Source of the DNA: Aridibacter sp965216195
GTDB lineage: Bacteria > Acidobacteriota > Blastocatellia > Pyrinomonadales > Pyrinomonadaceae
Direction: 5' to 3'
Assembly: GCA_965216195.1 (NCBI GenBank)
Contig: OZ244151.1
Location: 434,001 to 498,000, forward strand
Length of the DNA: 64,000 bases
Notes under the pieces: generated by a model
Databases searched by the model: none
Told to the model about the DNA's origin: nothing
Seen by the model: the letters and a program-made list of their open reading frames with translations, nothing else
Made by a program: the position numbers and the translations under genes
In this document: piece by piece, positions 51,778 through 60,872 of the stretch
Layout: the number at the start of each line of letters is the position of its first letter
Position numbering within the stretch: position 1 is the stretch's first letter

Positions 51778-52305
51778 CTATTCCAACTCAAACGGCAACA
51801 ACCCCTGTCCGTAAAGCACATAGTCGATCGCGAGATTAACATGTCTTGGTTTCCAGAGGTATCGTCTGCTGCCGCCCCGTGACCAGATTTGTTGGTCTTT
51901 TAACACAAGATGATTTTCTCTCAGCTTTCGAGTCGCGTGTGCTTTAAGCCCATTGATAATTTTTTCAGGTTTGGAAGCAGCCGAGATCACCGCGTGAGCA
52001 TGATTGGTTCGGATGTTAACTGCTAAAAGATCATATTTTCTAGCTTTGCATGTATCCTTAAACGACTCTTCAACTAGCTTTCTTTGAGTTTTATCAAAAA
52101 CTACGGCATCCTGGGCTATATTTCTTTTCATAATCTTCTCAAGATTTCTGTTTGGGTTGCGTTTAGGCGTGCCGTAAACATTCTTACCGTGAAGATCGAC
52201 AGATTTTCGTTTGTCTCCGTGAAGCCAAGTTCCGTAGGTTCTGATGGTTGTTAGATAGGCTAAAGGAAATTCGTTGTCGTCCCATTGTTCGATGAAATTG
52301 TTCAT
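51778..52305 (-). CDS. REP-associated tyrosine transposase (RAYT, Y1/HUH)
   Basis: A 175-residue Y1 HUH endonuclease of the TnpA-REP class. The N-terminal strand reads LAYLTTIRTYGTWLHGD, the HUH motif is NHAHAVI, and a C-terminal helix with candidate catalytic Tyr is VNLAIDYVLYGQG. RAYTs bind and nick REP hairpins and are thought to spread them. The ATG at 52305 (MNNFIEQWDDNEF) is chosen; upstream codons come from the flanking REP (TGGNTTARECAK). No frameshift is seen, so it may be active. Confidence 0.9.
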   Translation of the reverse strand: MNNFIEQWDDNEFPLAYLTTIRTYGTWLHGDKRKSVDLHGKNVYGTPKRNPNRNLEKIMKRNIAQDAVVFDKTQRKLVEESFKDTCKARKYDLLAVNIRTNHAHAVISAASKPEKIINGLKAHATRKLRENHLVLKDQQIWSRGGSRRYLWKPRHVNLAIDYVLYGQGLLPFELE

Positions 52306-52317
52306 AGCCTTAGGTTT

Positions 52318-52352
52318 TGCACACTCCCTGGCGGTCGTGTTTCCGCCAGTTA
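52318..52352 (-). repeat. REP flanking the RAYT gene at its 5' side
   Basis: Inverse orientation relative to 51733-51766; on the minus strand GGCGGAAACACGACCGC then CAGGGAGTGTGCA. Its outer edge (52350-52352) is the TAA stop of the inositol-phosphate synthase gene. Confidence 0.85.
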
Positions 52353-53534
52353 ACCAAGCGTCGTATTTTCTTTTAGCCACTCAAAAAGCATCTTTTCCTG
52401 CCTATGAAAAGCGTGAACTGGTGTGCCACTCGCGCTCATAGGGAGTTTGAAAAATACTGAGAGTTGTTCTTGAATACCCGATTCGCCTCGGGTTTTTGCA
52501 AGGTCTAGACAACGAGCAATTTCGATTGCTAGCGGAGCGGCAAGGATTGAATCTTTGCAGAGGAAGTTTACCTTCAACTGCATTTGTTGCCCGAGAAAGC
52601 CTGTGAAATCAATGTTATCCCAAGCTTCTTTGTTGTCGCCGCGAGGCTTGTAGTAACGTATATCAACGATGTGATCCTCGACTTCATATCCAAGAATGCT
52701 GCGCAAAACGGAGGCTTTCGTTTTAATTTTCGAAGCGAGCGAATCTTCGTTTGAAAGAGCCAGACCGTCGCGATTGCCGAGAATGTTTGTCGAATACCAA
52801 CCCTCGACTTTGAGAGCGCGAGATTTTAGCGCCGGGGCAAGAACCGTTTTTAGAAAAGTCTGACCGGTTTTACCGTCTTTTCCCGCGATTGGAACGTCTT
52901 GTTTTTCTGCAAACTCAATAAGCACAGGAATATCTGCCGAAACAGAAGGCGTGAAATTTCCATAAGGAACTCGTTCGGCAATCGCTGAGTATGCGTAAAG
53001 CATGGCGGGCGAAACTTCCGGCGAGTTTTCGTCGAGCGCTTTTTCAAAATTTTCAATGGACGAGAAAACATCGAGCGTTTCGTTGGCGAGTTTTTCAGTC
53101 GAGGCGAGATTGATGACGACCACCGAATCGCAAGCGTCTCTAAAAGTTCCCAAATCACCGCGAATCGCATCAACTGCCGCGCGATGCGATTTCGTTTCAA
53201 TCAGGTTTTTACCATCTAAATTCGAGAGAAAATTTTTATCGTGAACGGCGTTCCAAGGTACTATATCCGCAAGCGAATCCTTGATCGCGACAAACTGCTT
53301 ATGGGTGAGGACGTCGTGTTCTGAAGCTGCTTCGGCGAGGTTCGCCGGATTCAAGTCCCAACCGCCAACCTCAATAGATTCATATTTCGCGAGGTCAGCA
53401 TTTTCAATTTCAGTAAGCGGCAAACCTTCGGTGCCGATCAAGCCCTTTTTTAGAAGTTCGATACCCGCGACGATCGTTGTGCCAACTGCGCCGCCAAGAC
53501 CGACGACCGCGATGCCGAGTTTCCTTTTGCCCAT
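52350..53534 (-). CDS. ino1: Inositol-3-phosphate synthase
   Basis: NAD-dependent isomerase of 394 residues making 1L-myo-inositol 1-phosphate from glucose 6-phosphate. The Rossmann motif VVGLGGAVGTTI is at residues 10-21. GKDGKTGQTF, GWYSTNILGNRDG, LSNEDSLASKIKTKASVL and DHIVDIRYYKPRGDNKEAWD are signature segments. In bacteria the product feeds inositol lipids or soluble inositol compounds. The last codon abuts a REP, so the native C terminus may have been trimmed or extended by the insertion. Confidence 0.95.
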   Translation of the reverse strand: MGKRKLGIAVVGLGGAVGTTIVAGIELLKKGLIGTEGLPLTEIENADLAKYESIEVGGWDLNPANLAEAASEHDVLTHKQFVAIKDSLADIVPWNAVHDKNFLSNLDGKNLIETKSHRAAVDAIRGDLGTFRDACDSVVVINLASTEKLANETLDVFSSIENFEKALDENSPEVSPAMLYAYSAIAERVPYGNFTPSVSADIPVLIEFAEKQDVPIAGKDGKTGQTFLKTVLAPALKSRALKVEGWYSTNILGNRDGLALSNEDSLASKIKTKASVLRSILGYEVEDHIVDIRYYKPRGDNKEAWDNIDFTGFLGQQMQLKVNFLCKDSILAAPLAIEIARCLDLAKTRGESGIQEQLSVFFKLPMSASGTPVHAFHRQEKMLFEWLKENTTLG

Positions 53535-53616
53535 AGAGACAAGATTTTACAATGGTCTAACAAAATTAACCATCCAATACAAGGCGATGTTAAGGTTACA
53601 ATTAAAGTTGATAGCT

Positions 53617-54576
53617 CTAAAAAAAATTCTCGCTTAATTTAGTTTCCACTTTCATGCCTGATTTTGGCATTTTACAGGGAATTGTTAGTCCCTGACCGAG
53701 CTCCATGTTGTAGCATGCTTCTTTCTTATTGTAGAAGCCCCGTCGAATTTTGCCGACTGAAGATTTGGGCAAGACTTTTACAACTTCAATCCACTCACCC
53801 AAGTCTTTGACGAAGAAATTCATGCCTTTCCTTATCTTTTCGCTTTTGCCTTTACCGAGGGTTACAAAACAATGTATCTCTTCATAATTTACTGTTCCGT
53901 CATCAAAAGTGTCTTTATGAATAATACGTCTACCAACTTCTATGATTTTCGTTTTGATTGGCAATTGCAAAAGATGTTTGTATTTGTTAGGTAGCTTAGG
54001 TAGCAGTTGCCTTTTACCACTGACTTTCGGTTCATTCGGTTTGTAAAGGTAATAGCGCCAGTCCTCTAAGTCGGTGCTCAATCCCACAGCTCTTTCAGCG
54101 AAATCCTTAAGACGTTTTTCCGGAACTAAATAATGTCCGTTTAAGAATTTTACCTTTACGAGTTTCGTAGAGAAATATGACTTCTTTTTCGAGGTTGAAA
54201 GTGAGATTAATGTAACGGAATCTAGTTTATTTCGAATTTTCCCAAAATCAAGCCTGGCTAGTGTGTGATAAACATAATGATAGATAAAACCGCCTTCTGT
54301 ATTCCACTCTAATTCGGCGGTTCCAAGAATTGTTCCGGCTTGATAGATGCCTTCCCATTCATTATTTCCGCGATTCTTCCTAATTAACTCGAATTGACGT
54401 TTGGCGTTGACGACATCACTTATTGAGTATTGTTTGAAATCATAATGACTATAGTAATCATCAACACCTTTTATCTCTTTATACCAATTTCCATTCGGAT
54501 CAATTTCTTGTCCAAATGCAACTAAAGATAAGAGAAAAGTGAAAATTATTATAAAAAGTAGTTTAAGTTGTGTCAT
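53617..54576 (-). CDS. Secreted protein of unknown function
   Basis: A 319-residue protein with a signal peptide (LLFIIIFTFLLSLVAFGQ) and a basic mature part without a recognised domain (WYKEIKGVDDYYSHYDFKQYS, KKEACYNMELGQGLTIPC). Its codon use is more AT-rich than its neighbours. It lies 12 bp downstream of the mutS2 stop on the same strand and could be co-transcribed with it. Confidence 0.6.
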   Translation of the reverse strand: MTQLKLLFIIIFTFLLSLVAFGQEIDPNGNWYKEIKGVDDYYSHYDFKQYSISDVVNAKRQFELIRKNRGNNEWEGIYQAGTILGTAELEWNTEGGFIYHYVYHTLARLDFGKIRNKLDSVTLISLSTSKKKSYFSTKLVKVKFLNGHYLVPEKRLKDFAERAVGLSTDLEDWRYYLYKPNEPKVSGKRQLLPKLPNKYKHLLQLPIKTKIIEVGRRIIHKDTFDDGTVNYEEIHCFVTLGKGKSEKIRKGMNFFVKDLGEWIEVVKVLPKSSVGKIRRGFYNKKEACYNMELGQGLTIPCKMPKSGMKVETKLSENFF

Positions 54577-54588
54577 ATTTATCTCCAG

Positions 54589-57192
54589 TTATTGCTTCAA
54601 CTCAACAATCGTTGCTCCGTTTCCACCTTCATTCTGCGGCGCAAAGCCAAAACCCTCGACATGCGGATGTCCTTTAAGCATTTGGTGAACACTATTTTTT
54701 AGCGCGCCGGTGCCGAAACCGTGGATGATTCGCACTTTCGCGAGTTTTGAAACATATGACTGATCGAGAAAGCGATCAACCTCAATTTCTGCGTCGAGTG
54801 TCGTTTTGCCGATCAAGTTCAGCTCCGATTGAACGTCCGACACTTCCAAATCAACGTCAGACTGCTTCGCCTGTTTTTGAAGGTTTTCGAGTCGGTTTTT
54901 GTCCGAGGACGATTCGATTTTGATTAATTGAAGCTCAGAAAGTTTTTGTTTTATACGCATCGAACCGACCAAAACTTCGGCGGTTTCACCGTCAATTTTT
55001 TCGACCGTGCCGTTTGTGCCGAAACTTTTCAAAAGTACACGTGAACCCAGCTCAATGGGGGCGTCTGACACAGACACAACTTCCGGTGCAGATTCAGTCG
55101 AACGGGTCGCTACCGCTTCCCGTACTGTAGCCCCGGATTCATTTTGCCCTTTTAATTTTTCCTTTTCCCTTACTAGTTTCGCCCTCTGTGAAGCGATCTG
55201 TTTCTCAAATTTCTTACGCTCCTTTTTATCTTTGAGCGATTTTAGAAACTCCTTACTTTGCCGTTCAAAATCGCGGATCGCGCTGTCCAGTTCGACCTCA
55301 AACTCCTTCCTGCGTTTCCTCTCCTTTTTGTGGAATTCGACGTCGAGTTTTGCGTATTTTTCGGCGGTCGCTTCGCGTTCTTCTTCGAGAGCGGTGCGTA
55401 GATCTTCTGCCTGTTTAGTTTCTTTCTGGAGCTTGTGCAGATAGTTTTCAGCTTTCTGAGCGGAGACATCCAGATTTTCTCGAGCGTTTTCAATCACGTC
55501 TTCGCGGATGCCAAAGCGACGAGCAATTTCAAGCCCTGAGGAGGCTCCCGCGATTCCGGTTAGCAGTCGATACGTTGGTTCAAGCGTTTTTTCGTCGAAT
55601 TCGACCGATGCGTTTATCACATCTTCGTCATTTGCGGCGTAGATTTTTAAGCCTTTGTAATGGGTCGAGGCGATTACCTGCGCGTCATTTTTTCGGAAGT
55701 GATCGACTACCGCGACGCCAAGAGCTGATCCTTCTTCGGGGTCGGTTCCCGTGCCAACCTCGTCCAACAAAACGAGCGCCGGAGTCGATAAATCTTTCAT
55801 CATCGCTGCGATATTTGAAACGTGTGACGAAAAGGTTGAAAGATTTGCCGAGATCGATTGGTGGTCGCCGATGTCTGCTAAAACGGATTTATAAAAAGGC
55901 ACTCGCGCCTGTTTTGCAGGAACCGGAAGACCGGAAATTGCCATAAGCGAGAGCAGCCCGGCAGTTTTTAGCACAACGGTTTTTCCGCCTGCGTTTGCGC
56001 CGGAAATGATCATCACGGAGTTTTTCTCTGTTAGTGAGAACGAGATTGGAACGATTTCGGTTGTGCTTTCGGAAGATAAGCCCGCACTGACGTTTGGGCT
56101 ACTGACACCCTCCACAACCGTCGGATTTCCACCGGAGGCTTTCGCACCCGATGACGCAGGCGGTACTGATTGCACACTCCCTGGCGGTCGTGTTTCTGCC
56201 TGTTTGACACCGGAACTATTTTCCATTTTCCGTTTTCCACTTTCCATTGAAGAGGCGTCAAGCGATTTTTCTAAAAGCGGATGACGGGCATCAATAAGCT
56301 CAAGCGTTTCATCATTCGAAATATCGGGAACCAATGCATCAAACTTCTGTGCGAAAACGAGTTTTGCTTTGATCGCATCAAGCTCGCTAACGATTTCGAT
56401 CGCGCGTTCAATAAACGGAAGGCTTTCACGAAGTTCCTTGGTCAACGAGAATAGGATTCGTGCGATTTCGCTTTCTTCCTTTGCCTTTAGGGTTTGGATC
56501 TCGTTATTCGCCTCAATCGAATCAAGAGGTTCGATAAAAACGGTCGCGCCGGACGAAGATGCGTCGTGGGTGACGCCGTTTACCTTGCCCGCAAAGTTTG
56601 ATTTTACCGGTACCACAAAACGCCCGTTTCTTACCGTAACGATCGCATCTTGAATTGCGTCTCCCTTTTCGCGCATAAACGCCTCGAGCGACTTCGTAAG
56701 TCGTCCTCTTTGGGCGTTAATTTCTCGGCGAAGGCGGCGGAGTTCGGGTGAGGCTGCGTCATCGAGTTCGCCTCCAGGTAGAATCTTCTTAACGATTTTG
56801 TCAGCGGTCTTTGAAAGTTCTTTCGGCAAACTTTCAACGATCTGCCACAAGGTCGGTGCAGTTTCGCGTTCTTCGCGAAGCATTCTTTTTGCTTCTAAAG
56901 CCTGCGACAAAAGTTTTGCAACATCACGCAATACCAACGGTTCAAGCGCGGCGTTCTCGATTCGCAGAAGGTCGATTGCTTCGCGTGGTTCTTCCAGATC
57001 ATAGAAGCTCCAAATCGCATCGTCCGACGCCAAATCTATAGTTTCCGCTAGTATTCTTAAGTCACGGTCGAGTTTCAAACGCTCTCGGTGCGGTTCGAAA
57101 TCCAGAACTCGCGATTCGCCGAGTGGAGTTTGAGCGTAACGCGAGATGAGCGTAAGCAACTGCTTGAATTGTAGAGTTTCGATTGAAAACAT
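54589..57192 (-). CDS. mutS2: Endonuclease MutS2 with REP-derived insert
   Basis: An 867-residue MutS2. It begins SIETLQFKQLLTLISRYAQT, has Walker A GANAGGKTVVLK near residue 397, Walker B LVLLDEVGTGTDPEEG, a long coiled coil (residues ~560-700) and a C-terminal Smr nuclease domain with HGFGTGALKN. MutS2 acts on ribosome collisions and recombination intermediates. Between LELIDARHPLLEKSL and the ATPase core lies an extra ~65 residues, including QAETRPPGSVQS read from a REP and VSSPNVSAG read from the 42-bp repeat. The frame extends upstream through a heptamer tract as (RITNYES)n, which I do not consider part of the protein. Confidence 0.94.
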   Translation of the reverse strand: MFSIETLQFKQLLTLISRYAQTPLGESRVLDFEPHRERLKLDRDLRILAETIDLASDDAIWSFYDLEEPREAIDLLRIENAALEPLVLRDVAKLLSQALEAKRMLREERETAPTLWQIVESLPKELSKTADKIVKKILPGGELDDAASPELRRLRREINAQRGRLTKSLEAFMREKGDAIQDAIVTVRNGRFVVPVKSNFAGKVNGVTHDASSSGATVFIEPLDSIEANNEIQTLKAKEESEIARILFSLTKELRESLPFIERAIEIVSELDAIKAKLVFAQKFDALVPDISNDETLELIDARHPLLEKSLDASSMESGKRKMENSSGVKQAETRPPGSVQSVPPASSGAKASGGNPTVVEGVSSPNVSAGLSSESTTEIVPISFSLTEKNSVMIISGANAGGKTVVLKTAGLLSLMAISGLPVPAKQARVPFYKSVLADIGDHQSISANLSTFSSHVSNIAAMMKDLSTPALVLLDEVGTGTDPEEGSALGVAVVDHFRKNDAQVIASTHYKGLKIYAANDEDVINASVEFDEKTLEPTYRLLTGIAGASSGLEIARRFGIREDVIENARENLDVSAQKAENYLHKLQKETKQAEDLRTALEEEREATAEKYAKLDVEFHKKERKRRKEFEVELDSAIRDFERQSKEFLKSLKDKKERKKFEKQIASQRAKLVREKEKLKGQNESGATVREAVATRSTESAPEVVSVSDAPIELGSRVLLKSFGTNGTVEKIDGETAEVLVGSMRIKQKLSELQLIKIESSSDKNRLENLQKQAKQSDVDLEVSDVQSELNLIGKTTLDAEIEVDRFLDQSYVSKLAKVRIIHGFGTGALKNSVHQMLKGHPHVEGFGFAPQNEGGNGATIVELKQ
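56078..56119. repeat. 42-bp repeat unit inside mutS2
   Basis: Contains GTTTGGGCTACTGACACC, closely matching the units in rarA (51341-51460) in length, phase and orientation relative to the gene. It encodes GVSSPNVSAG on the minus strand. Confidence 0.75.
56171..56205 (-). repeat. REP inside the mutS2 coding region
   Basis: On the minus strand it contains GGCAGAAACACGACCGC and CAGGGAGTGTGCA and is read in frame as QAETRPPGSVQ. It matches the REPs of the RAYT unit. Confidence 0.85.
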
Positions 57193-57214
57193 CCTGGAAG
57201 TTATTCGGTTATCA

Positions 57215-57368
57215 GTAATTGGTAATTCGTAATTCGTGATTCGTAGTTCGTAATTTGTAGTTCGTGATTCGTAGTTCGTAATTCGTGATTCGTAATTCGT
57301 AATTCGTAATTCGTAATTCGTGATTCGTGATTCGTGATTCGTAATTCGTGATTCGTGATTCGTAGAAC
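57215..57368. repeat. Heptanucleotide tandem repeat (about 22 units) upstream of mutS2
   Basis: Units vary around GTAATTC/GTGATTC/GTAGTTC on the plus strand (ACGAATT class on the minus strand). It occupies the presumed promoter region of mutS2, starting 22 bp before its start codon. Confidence 0.9.
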
Positions 57369-57400
57369 GCAATTCGCATTACGGCACATGTATCATATTA

Positions 57401-57526
57401 CTTACCAATTACCACTTACCACTTACCAATTACCAATTACCACTTACCACTTACCAATTACCACTTACCAATTACCACTTACCAATTACCACTTACCAAT
57501 TACCACTTACCACTTACCAATTACCA
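57401..57526. repeat. Heptanucleotide tandem repeat (18 units) of CTTACCA/ATTACCA
   Basis: Eighteen exact 7-bp units alternating between CTTACCA and ATTACCA, 32 bp from the previous tract but with unrelated sequence. It lies immediately beyond the stop codon of the DCC gene. Confidence 0.9.
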
Positions 57527-57534
57527 CGTTTCCC

Positions 57535-57939
57535 TTAAAGAAACTTTTCCCTGATTTCCGGGGTCGGCATCATACACCGGTCTCTTTTTCCAAATAGCTT
57601 ATATCGGTAGCGCGCAAAAAGCTTATAAAAGAAATCACGAATAAATTTTGGCACTACAATAAACACATATAGCGAAGACCACATCCCACTTAAATGTCTC
57701 GCGATTTTTAGTGCTGACGTTGAAAAAGTGTGCGCGCTACCGTTTTCGATAAGGACAATGGAATCGGTTTCATTAACATCGATTTTGTGAGTCCTTAGTA
57801 AGTCCTCAGCAATTTGCGATTGCAAAGGTGCAAACTTAAAGTAATTTTTTGAGTCGCGTTCGATAATGAAATTCACCGAGTCGTTACAGAAATTGCATAC
57901 ACCGTCGAATAAAATAATGGCATTTTCGCGATCACTCAT
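57535..57939 (-). CDS. DCC-family thiol-disulfide oxidoreductase
   Basis: A 134-residue thioredoxin-like protein with the family hallmark ILFDGVCNFCNDSVNFIIERD (CxxC within DGVCNFC), FAPLQSQIAEDLL, and RYRYKLFGKRDRCMMP near the C terminus. The cellular role of these proteins is not defined. It is divergent from ada. Confidence 0.9.
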   Translation of the reverse strand: MSDRENAIILFDGVCNFCNDSVNFIIERDSKNYFKFAPLQSQIAEDLLRTHKIDVNETDSIVLIENGSAHTFSTSALKIARHLSGMWSSLYVFIVVPKFIRDFFYKLFARYRYKLFGKRDRCMMPTPEIREKFL

Positions 57940-58031
57940 GGTCGATTAAAATTCTACCGCAATTTTCGGATAGAATTAACTACCGTTTTTGAGGATACTC
58001 GAAGCTCAAACTTGAGTTGGGGAGTCGAATT

Positions 58032-59072
58032 ATGAATGAAGAACTGTTTTGGCGAGCCGTTAAGAAAAATGACAAACGTTTCGATGGAGTGTTTTTTACC
58101 TGTGTTAAAACAACGAAGATTTTCTGTAAGCCTTCGTGTCCGGCGCGTTTACCAAAAAGGGAAAACATCTATTTTGTCGAAACAATTCTGCGGGCGGAAC
58201 GAGATGGATTTCGTGCATGTCTTCGTTGCAAACCCAAAAATGCTTTCGCAATCGACCCGCAGGTTCAAACCGCGCTCGAGGCCTGCCGTTTGATCGATGA
58301 GAGTGAAACCACAACGCTAAAAAGTTTGGGAGAGGAGCTAGGAATAAGTCCCTATCATTTACAAAGAACTTTCAAGAAAATTATTGGCATAACTCCTAAA
58401 AAGTACTCGGAAGCCAGGAAAATAGCGAGATTTAAGGTCGAACTGAAAGAAGGTAAGGAAGTAGCGGAGGCAATTTACGGCGCCGGATATGGATCAAGCA
58501 GCCGTTTGTATGAAAACGTATCGGGGAAGTTGGGGATGACTCCCGCACGCTACAAGAGAGGGGGTGAGGGTGTGAAAATTGAATATGCAATAACGGATTC
58601 CGCTTTGGGAAGGCTGCTTGTAGCGCAAACCGAACGAGGCGTTTGCGGCCTGAAATTTGGAGACGCAGACAGACCTTTATTACAAGACCTCGAATCCGAG
58701 TATTCAAAAGCGGAAATTCGCGAGAATAAGAAGGGCCTTAAAACGTTTGTCGATATTATTTTGAAGTTCATTGAGGGCAAGGATACCGAGCTTGATCTGC
58801 CGGTTGATGTTCGGGCGACGGCGTTTCAGATGAAGGTTTGGGAGGCGCTTAGAAAGATTCCATATGGAAAAACCGTTACGTATAAACAGCTCGCGGAAAA
58901 ACTCGGAAACCCAAAAGCAGTAAGAGCCGTTGCGAATGCCTGTGCGAGAAATCGTGTTGCGCTGGTGATTCCTTGTCATAGGGTGGTCGGAAGCGACGGA
59001 AAGATGACGGGTTACCGTTGGGGAATTGAGCGGAAAAAGAAACTCCTCGAAAATGAAGCGTTACACGAATAG
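58032..59072 (+). CDS. ada: Bifunctional Ada: AraC-type regulator / O6-methylguanine-DNA methyltransferase
   Basis: A 346-residue three-module protein. The N-terminal Ada zinc domain has four Cys in FCKPSCPARLPKRENI and ACLRCKPK and repairs methylphosphotriesters. An AraC-type helix-turn-helix follows (LKSLGEELGISPYHLQRTFKKIIGITP), and the C-terminal methyltransferase has VANACARNRVALVIPCHRVVGSDGKMTGYRWG with the acceptor Cys in PCHR. It senses and repairs alkylation and activates its own regulon. GGAG precedes the ATG. Confidence 0.96.
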   Translation: MNEELFWRAVKKNDKRFDGVFFTCVKTTKIFCKPSCPARLPKRENIYFVETILRAERDGFRACLRCKPKNAFAIDPQVQTALEACRLIDESETTTLKSLGEELGISPYHLQRTFKKIIGITPKKYSEARKIARFKVELKEGKEVAEAIYGAGYGSSSRLYENVSGKLGMTPARYKRGGEGVKIEYAITDSALGRLLVAQTERGVCGLKFGDADRPLLQDLESEYSKAEIRENKKGLKTFVDIILKFIEGKDTELDLPVDVRATAFQMKVWEALRKIPYGKTVTYKQLAEKLGNPKAVRAVANACARNRVALVIPCHRVVGSDGKMTGYRWGIERKKKLLENEALHE

Positions 59073-59229
59073 ATTCAACCGGCTGCTGTCGATGCGCGAT
59101 TGGGTGTGCCGCAAGGCCAGAAAAACAACCCTTTTCGAGCCTTTCTTCCTAGATGCAACTTTTTGGTTTACAATCCCGTACATAGGTTCTTAAGAGTTCC
59201 AATTTACAATTTAGTCTGTTTCAAATGTT

Positions 59230-60867
59230 ATGAAAAAACATATACTGAGTTTTTCAGTCGCATTTTGTGTATTTGTTTTAACGGGCGCTTTGAATGCCCA
59301 AACTGGATCGTATGCGATTACGAATGCAAGGATCGTTACGGTTTCCGAAGCCTCAATTTCAAACGGCACCGTAGTAGTTCGTGACGGCTTAATCGAAGCT
59401 GTCGGCGCAAATGCGCAAGCTCCCGCTGATGCAAAGGTCTTTGATGGAAAAGGGCTTACCGTTTATCCCGGCTTTTTCGATGCCAACACGAATCTCGGAA
59501 TTAAGAAGGCGACGAGACCTGCCTCTTCCGCACCCGGACAAAGTCAATCGAATTCAAACTACCCGGCGGTTTTGCGACCAGAGCGCAGGGTGACAGATCG
59601 CCTAACTGCGGGTGATGCGCAATTTGCAACACAAAGAAACAATGGGTTTACGACCGTTTTGACCGGGCTTCCAGATGGCATTTTTAACGGCCATTCTGCG
59701 GTAATAAATCTTGCGGGCGATTCGGTGTCTTCAATGATTGTTCGTCCGGCGTTTGCACAGCACGTCACGTATCGAACTAATCGCGGCGGTATGTTTCCGA
59801 CATCTTTGATGGGAACGTTCGCCGCGCTTCGTCAGATGTTTTACGACGCAAAGCGTCTTGACCAGATAAAGAAGATGTACGCGAAAAGCCCCCGTGGGTT
59901 AAAACGGCCGGAAGCCGATCCGGCGCTTGAGGCGTTAATTCCGATAGTAAACGGCGAGATGCCGATCGTGTTTAATGCGAATACGGAAAGACAGATTGTA
60001 AGAACACTCGATCTTGCCAAGGAATTTAATCTGAAACTGATTATTTCGGGTGGACACGAGGCAGGTAAATTGGCGAGCCGTTTGAAGGCGCAAAATGTAC
60101 CGGTTTTGCTCTCGCTCAATTTCCCGGTCCGCACGCTTTCCGAAAACAAGAACGCTGATCCAGAACCTCTGAGAACCTTGAGATTGAGAGTTGAAGTTCC
60201 GAAAACGGCAGCGAAACTAAAACGAGCGGGCGTGAAATTCGCGTTTCAATCGGGTGGGCTTAAGAACCTAAAGGACTTTCTAAAAAATGCCGATTTAACG
60301 ACGAAAAACGGGTTGAGTAAAAGCGATGCGATTCGCGCGATGACCCTGAGTGCGGCTGAGATCTTAGGAGTTAGCAATCAGTTGGGCTCGATTGAAACGG
60401 GTAAGATCGCAAATCTTGTCGTTATGAAAGGTGATGTTTTTGCGAAAGACAAAGCAATCACACACGTTTTTGTCGATGGAAAACTCTTTGAAATGCCGAA
60501 AAAACCGGCTAAGAAAAAGACAACCTTCGAGCCTACTACCGGTGGCGGTGCAGCTGCGAAGGCATTGAAATTGGATGGTACCTGGGATTTAGTAATCGAA
60601 CCACCTGGGCAGAGCATCGAAGCGAAGCTGGTTTTAAATCAGCAGGGAAGTTCTCTTACGGGAACCCTTTCGTCGGATTTCTTTGGCACGGCAACAGTAA
60701 GAGACGGTGAAGTAACTGATAGCGGGTTTACATTTGATGTAACGCTTTCCGTGCAGGGACAAGAGATCGAAGTTTCGTTTTCGGGAGTTGTGACAGGAAA
60801 TAAAGTGGAAGGAACTGCCGATACTGATCAGGGACCGGCGCCTTTTAGAGGAACCAGGAATCCATAG
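59230..60867 (+). CDS. Secreted amidohydrolase-like protein lacking the HxH metal site
   Basis: A 545-residue protein with a signal peptide (SVAFCVFVLTGALNAQ), the N-terminal amidohydrolase sandwich (YAITNARIVTVSEASISNGTVVVRDGLIEAVG) and a barrel ending LGSIETGKIANLVVMKGD. The expected DxHxH after the first strand reads FFDANTNLG, so metal binding is probably lost. A C-terminal ~110-residue beta domain (LDGTWDLVIEPPGQSIEAKLVLNQQGSSLTGTL) is appended. It is first of three related genes. It may be a non-catalytic partner of the middle gene's enzyme. Confidence 0.85.
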   Translation: MKKHILSFSVAFCVFVLTGALNAQTGSYAITNARIVTVSEASISNGTVVVRDGLIEAVGANAQAPADAKVFDGKGLTVYPGFFDANTNLGIKKATRPASSAPGQSQSNSNYPAVLRPERRVTDRLTAGDAQFATQRNNGFTTVLTGLPDGIFNGHSAVINLAGDSVSSMIVRPAFAQHVTYRTNRGGMFPTSLMGTFAALRQMFYDAKRLDQIKKMYAKSPRGLKRPEADPALEALIPIVNGEMPIVFNANTERQIVRTLDLAKEFNLKLIISGGHEAGKLASRLKAQNVPVLLSLNFPVRTLSENKNADPEPLRTLRLRVEVPKTAAKLKRAGVKFAFQSGGLKNLKDFLKNADLTTKNGLSKSDAIRAMTLSAAEILGVSNQLGSIETGKIANLVVMKGDVFAKDKAITHVFVDGKLFEMPKKPAKKKTTFEPTTGGGAAAKALKLDGTWDLVIEPPGQSIEAKLVLNQQGSSLTGTLSSDFFGTATVRDGEVTDSGFTFDVTLSVQGQEIEVSFSGVVTGNKVEGTADTDQGPAPFRGTRNP

Positions 60868-60872
60868 AAGAG

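Larger units (their letters stand above)
51733..52352 (-). mobile_element. RAYT transposition unit flanked by inverted REPs
   Basis: The REP at 51733-51766 and its inverse at 52318-52352 enclose the RAYT gene with only 11-12 bp between each REP and the gene. The REPs match over ~34 bp with few differences. The unit sits between rarA and the inositol-phosphate synthase gene, and the distal REP supplies the latter's stop codon. Confidence 0.85.

Noticed and set aside
52306..52380. Longer RAYT protein beginning in the flanking REP
   Set aside because: The extra residues are translated REP sequence with no similarity to the HUH fold, and the gene is complete from 52305.
57193..57372. N-terminal extension of MutS2 made of RITNYES repeats
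   Set aside because: It is only the open frame through the heptamer tract. The family's natural start (MFSIETLQ) is at 57192.
57215..57526. Regular repeats resembling a CRISPR array
   Set aside because: Units are 7 bp, contiguous and without unique spacers, and no cas genes are nearby. They are tandem heptamers.
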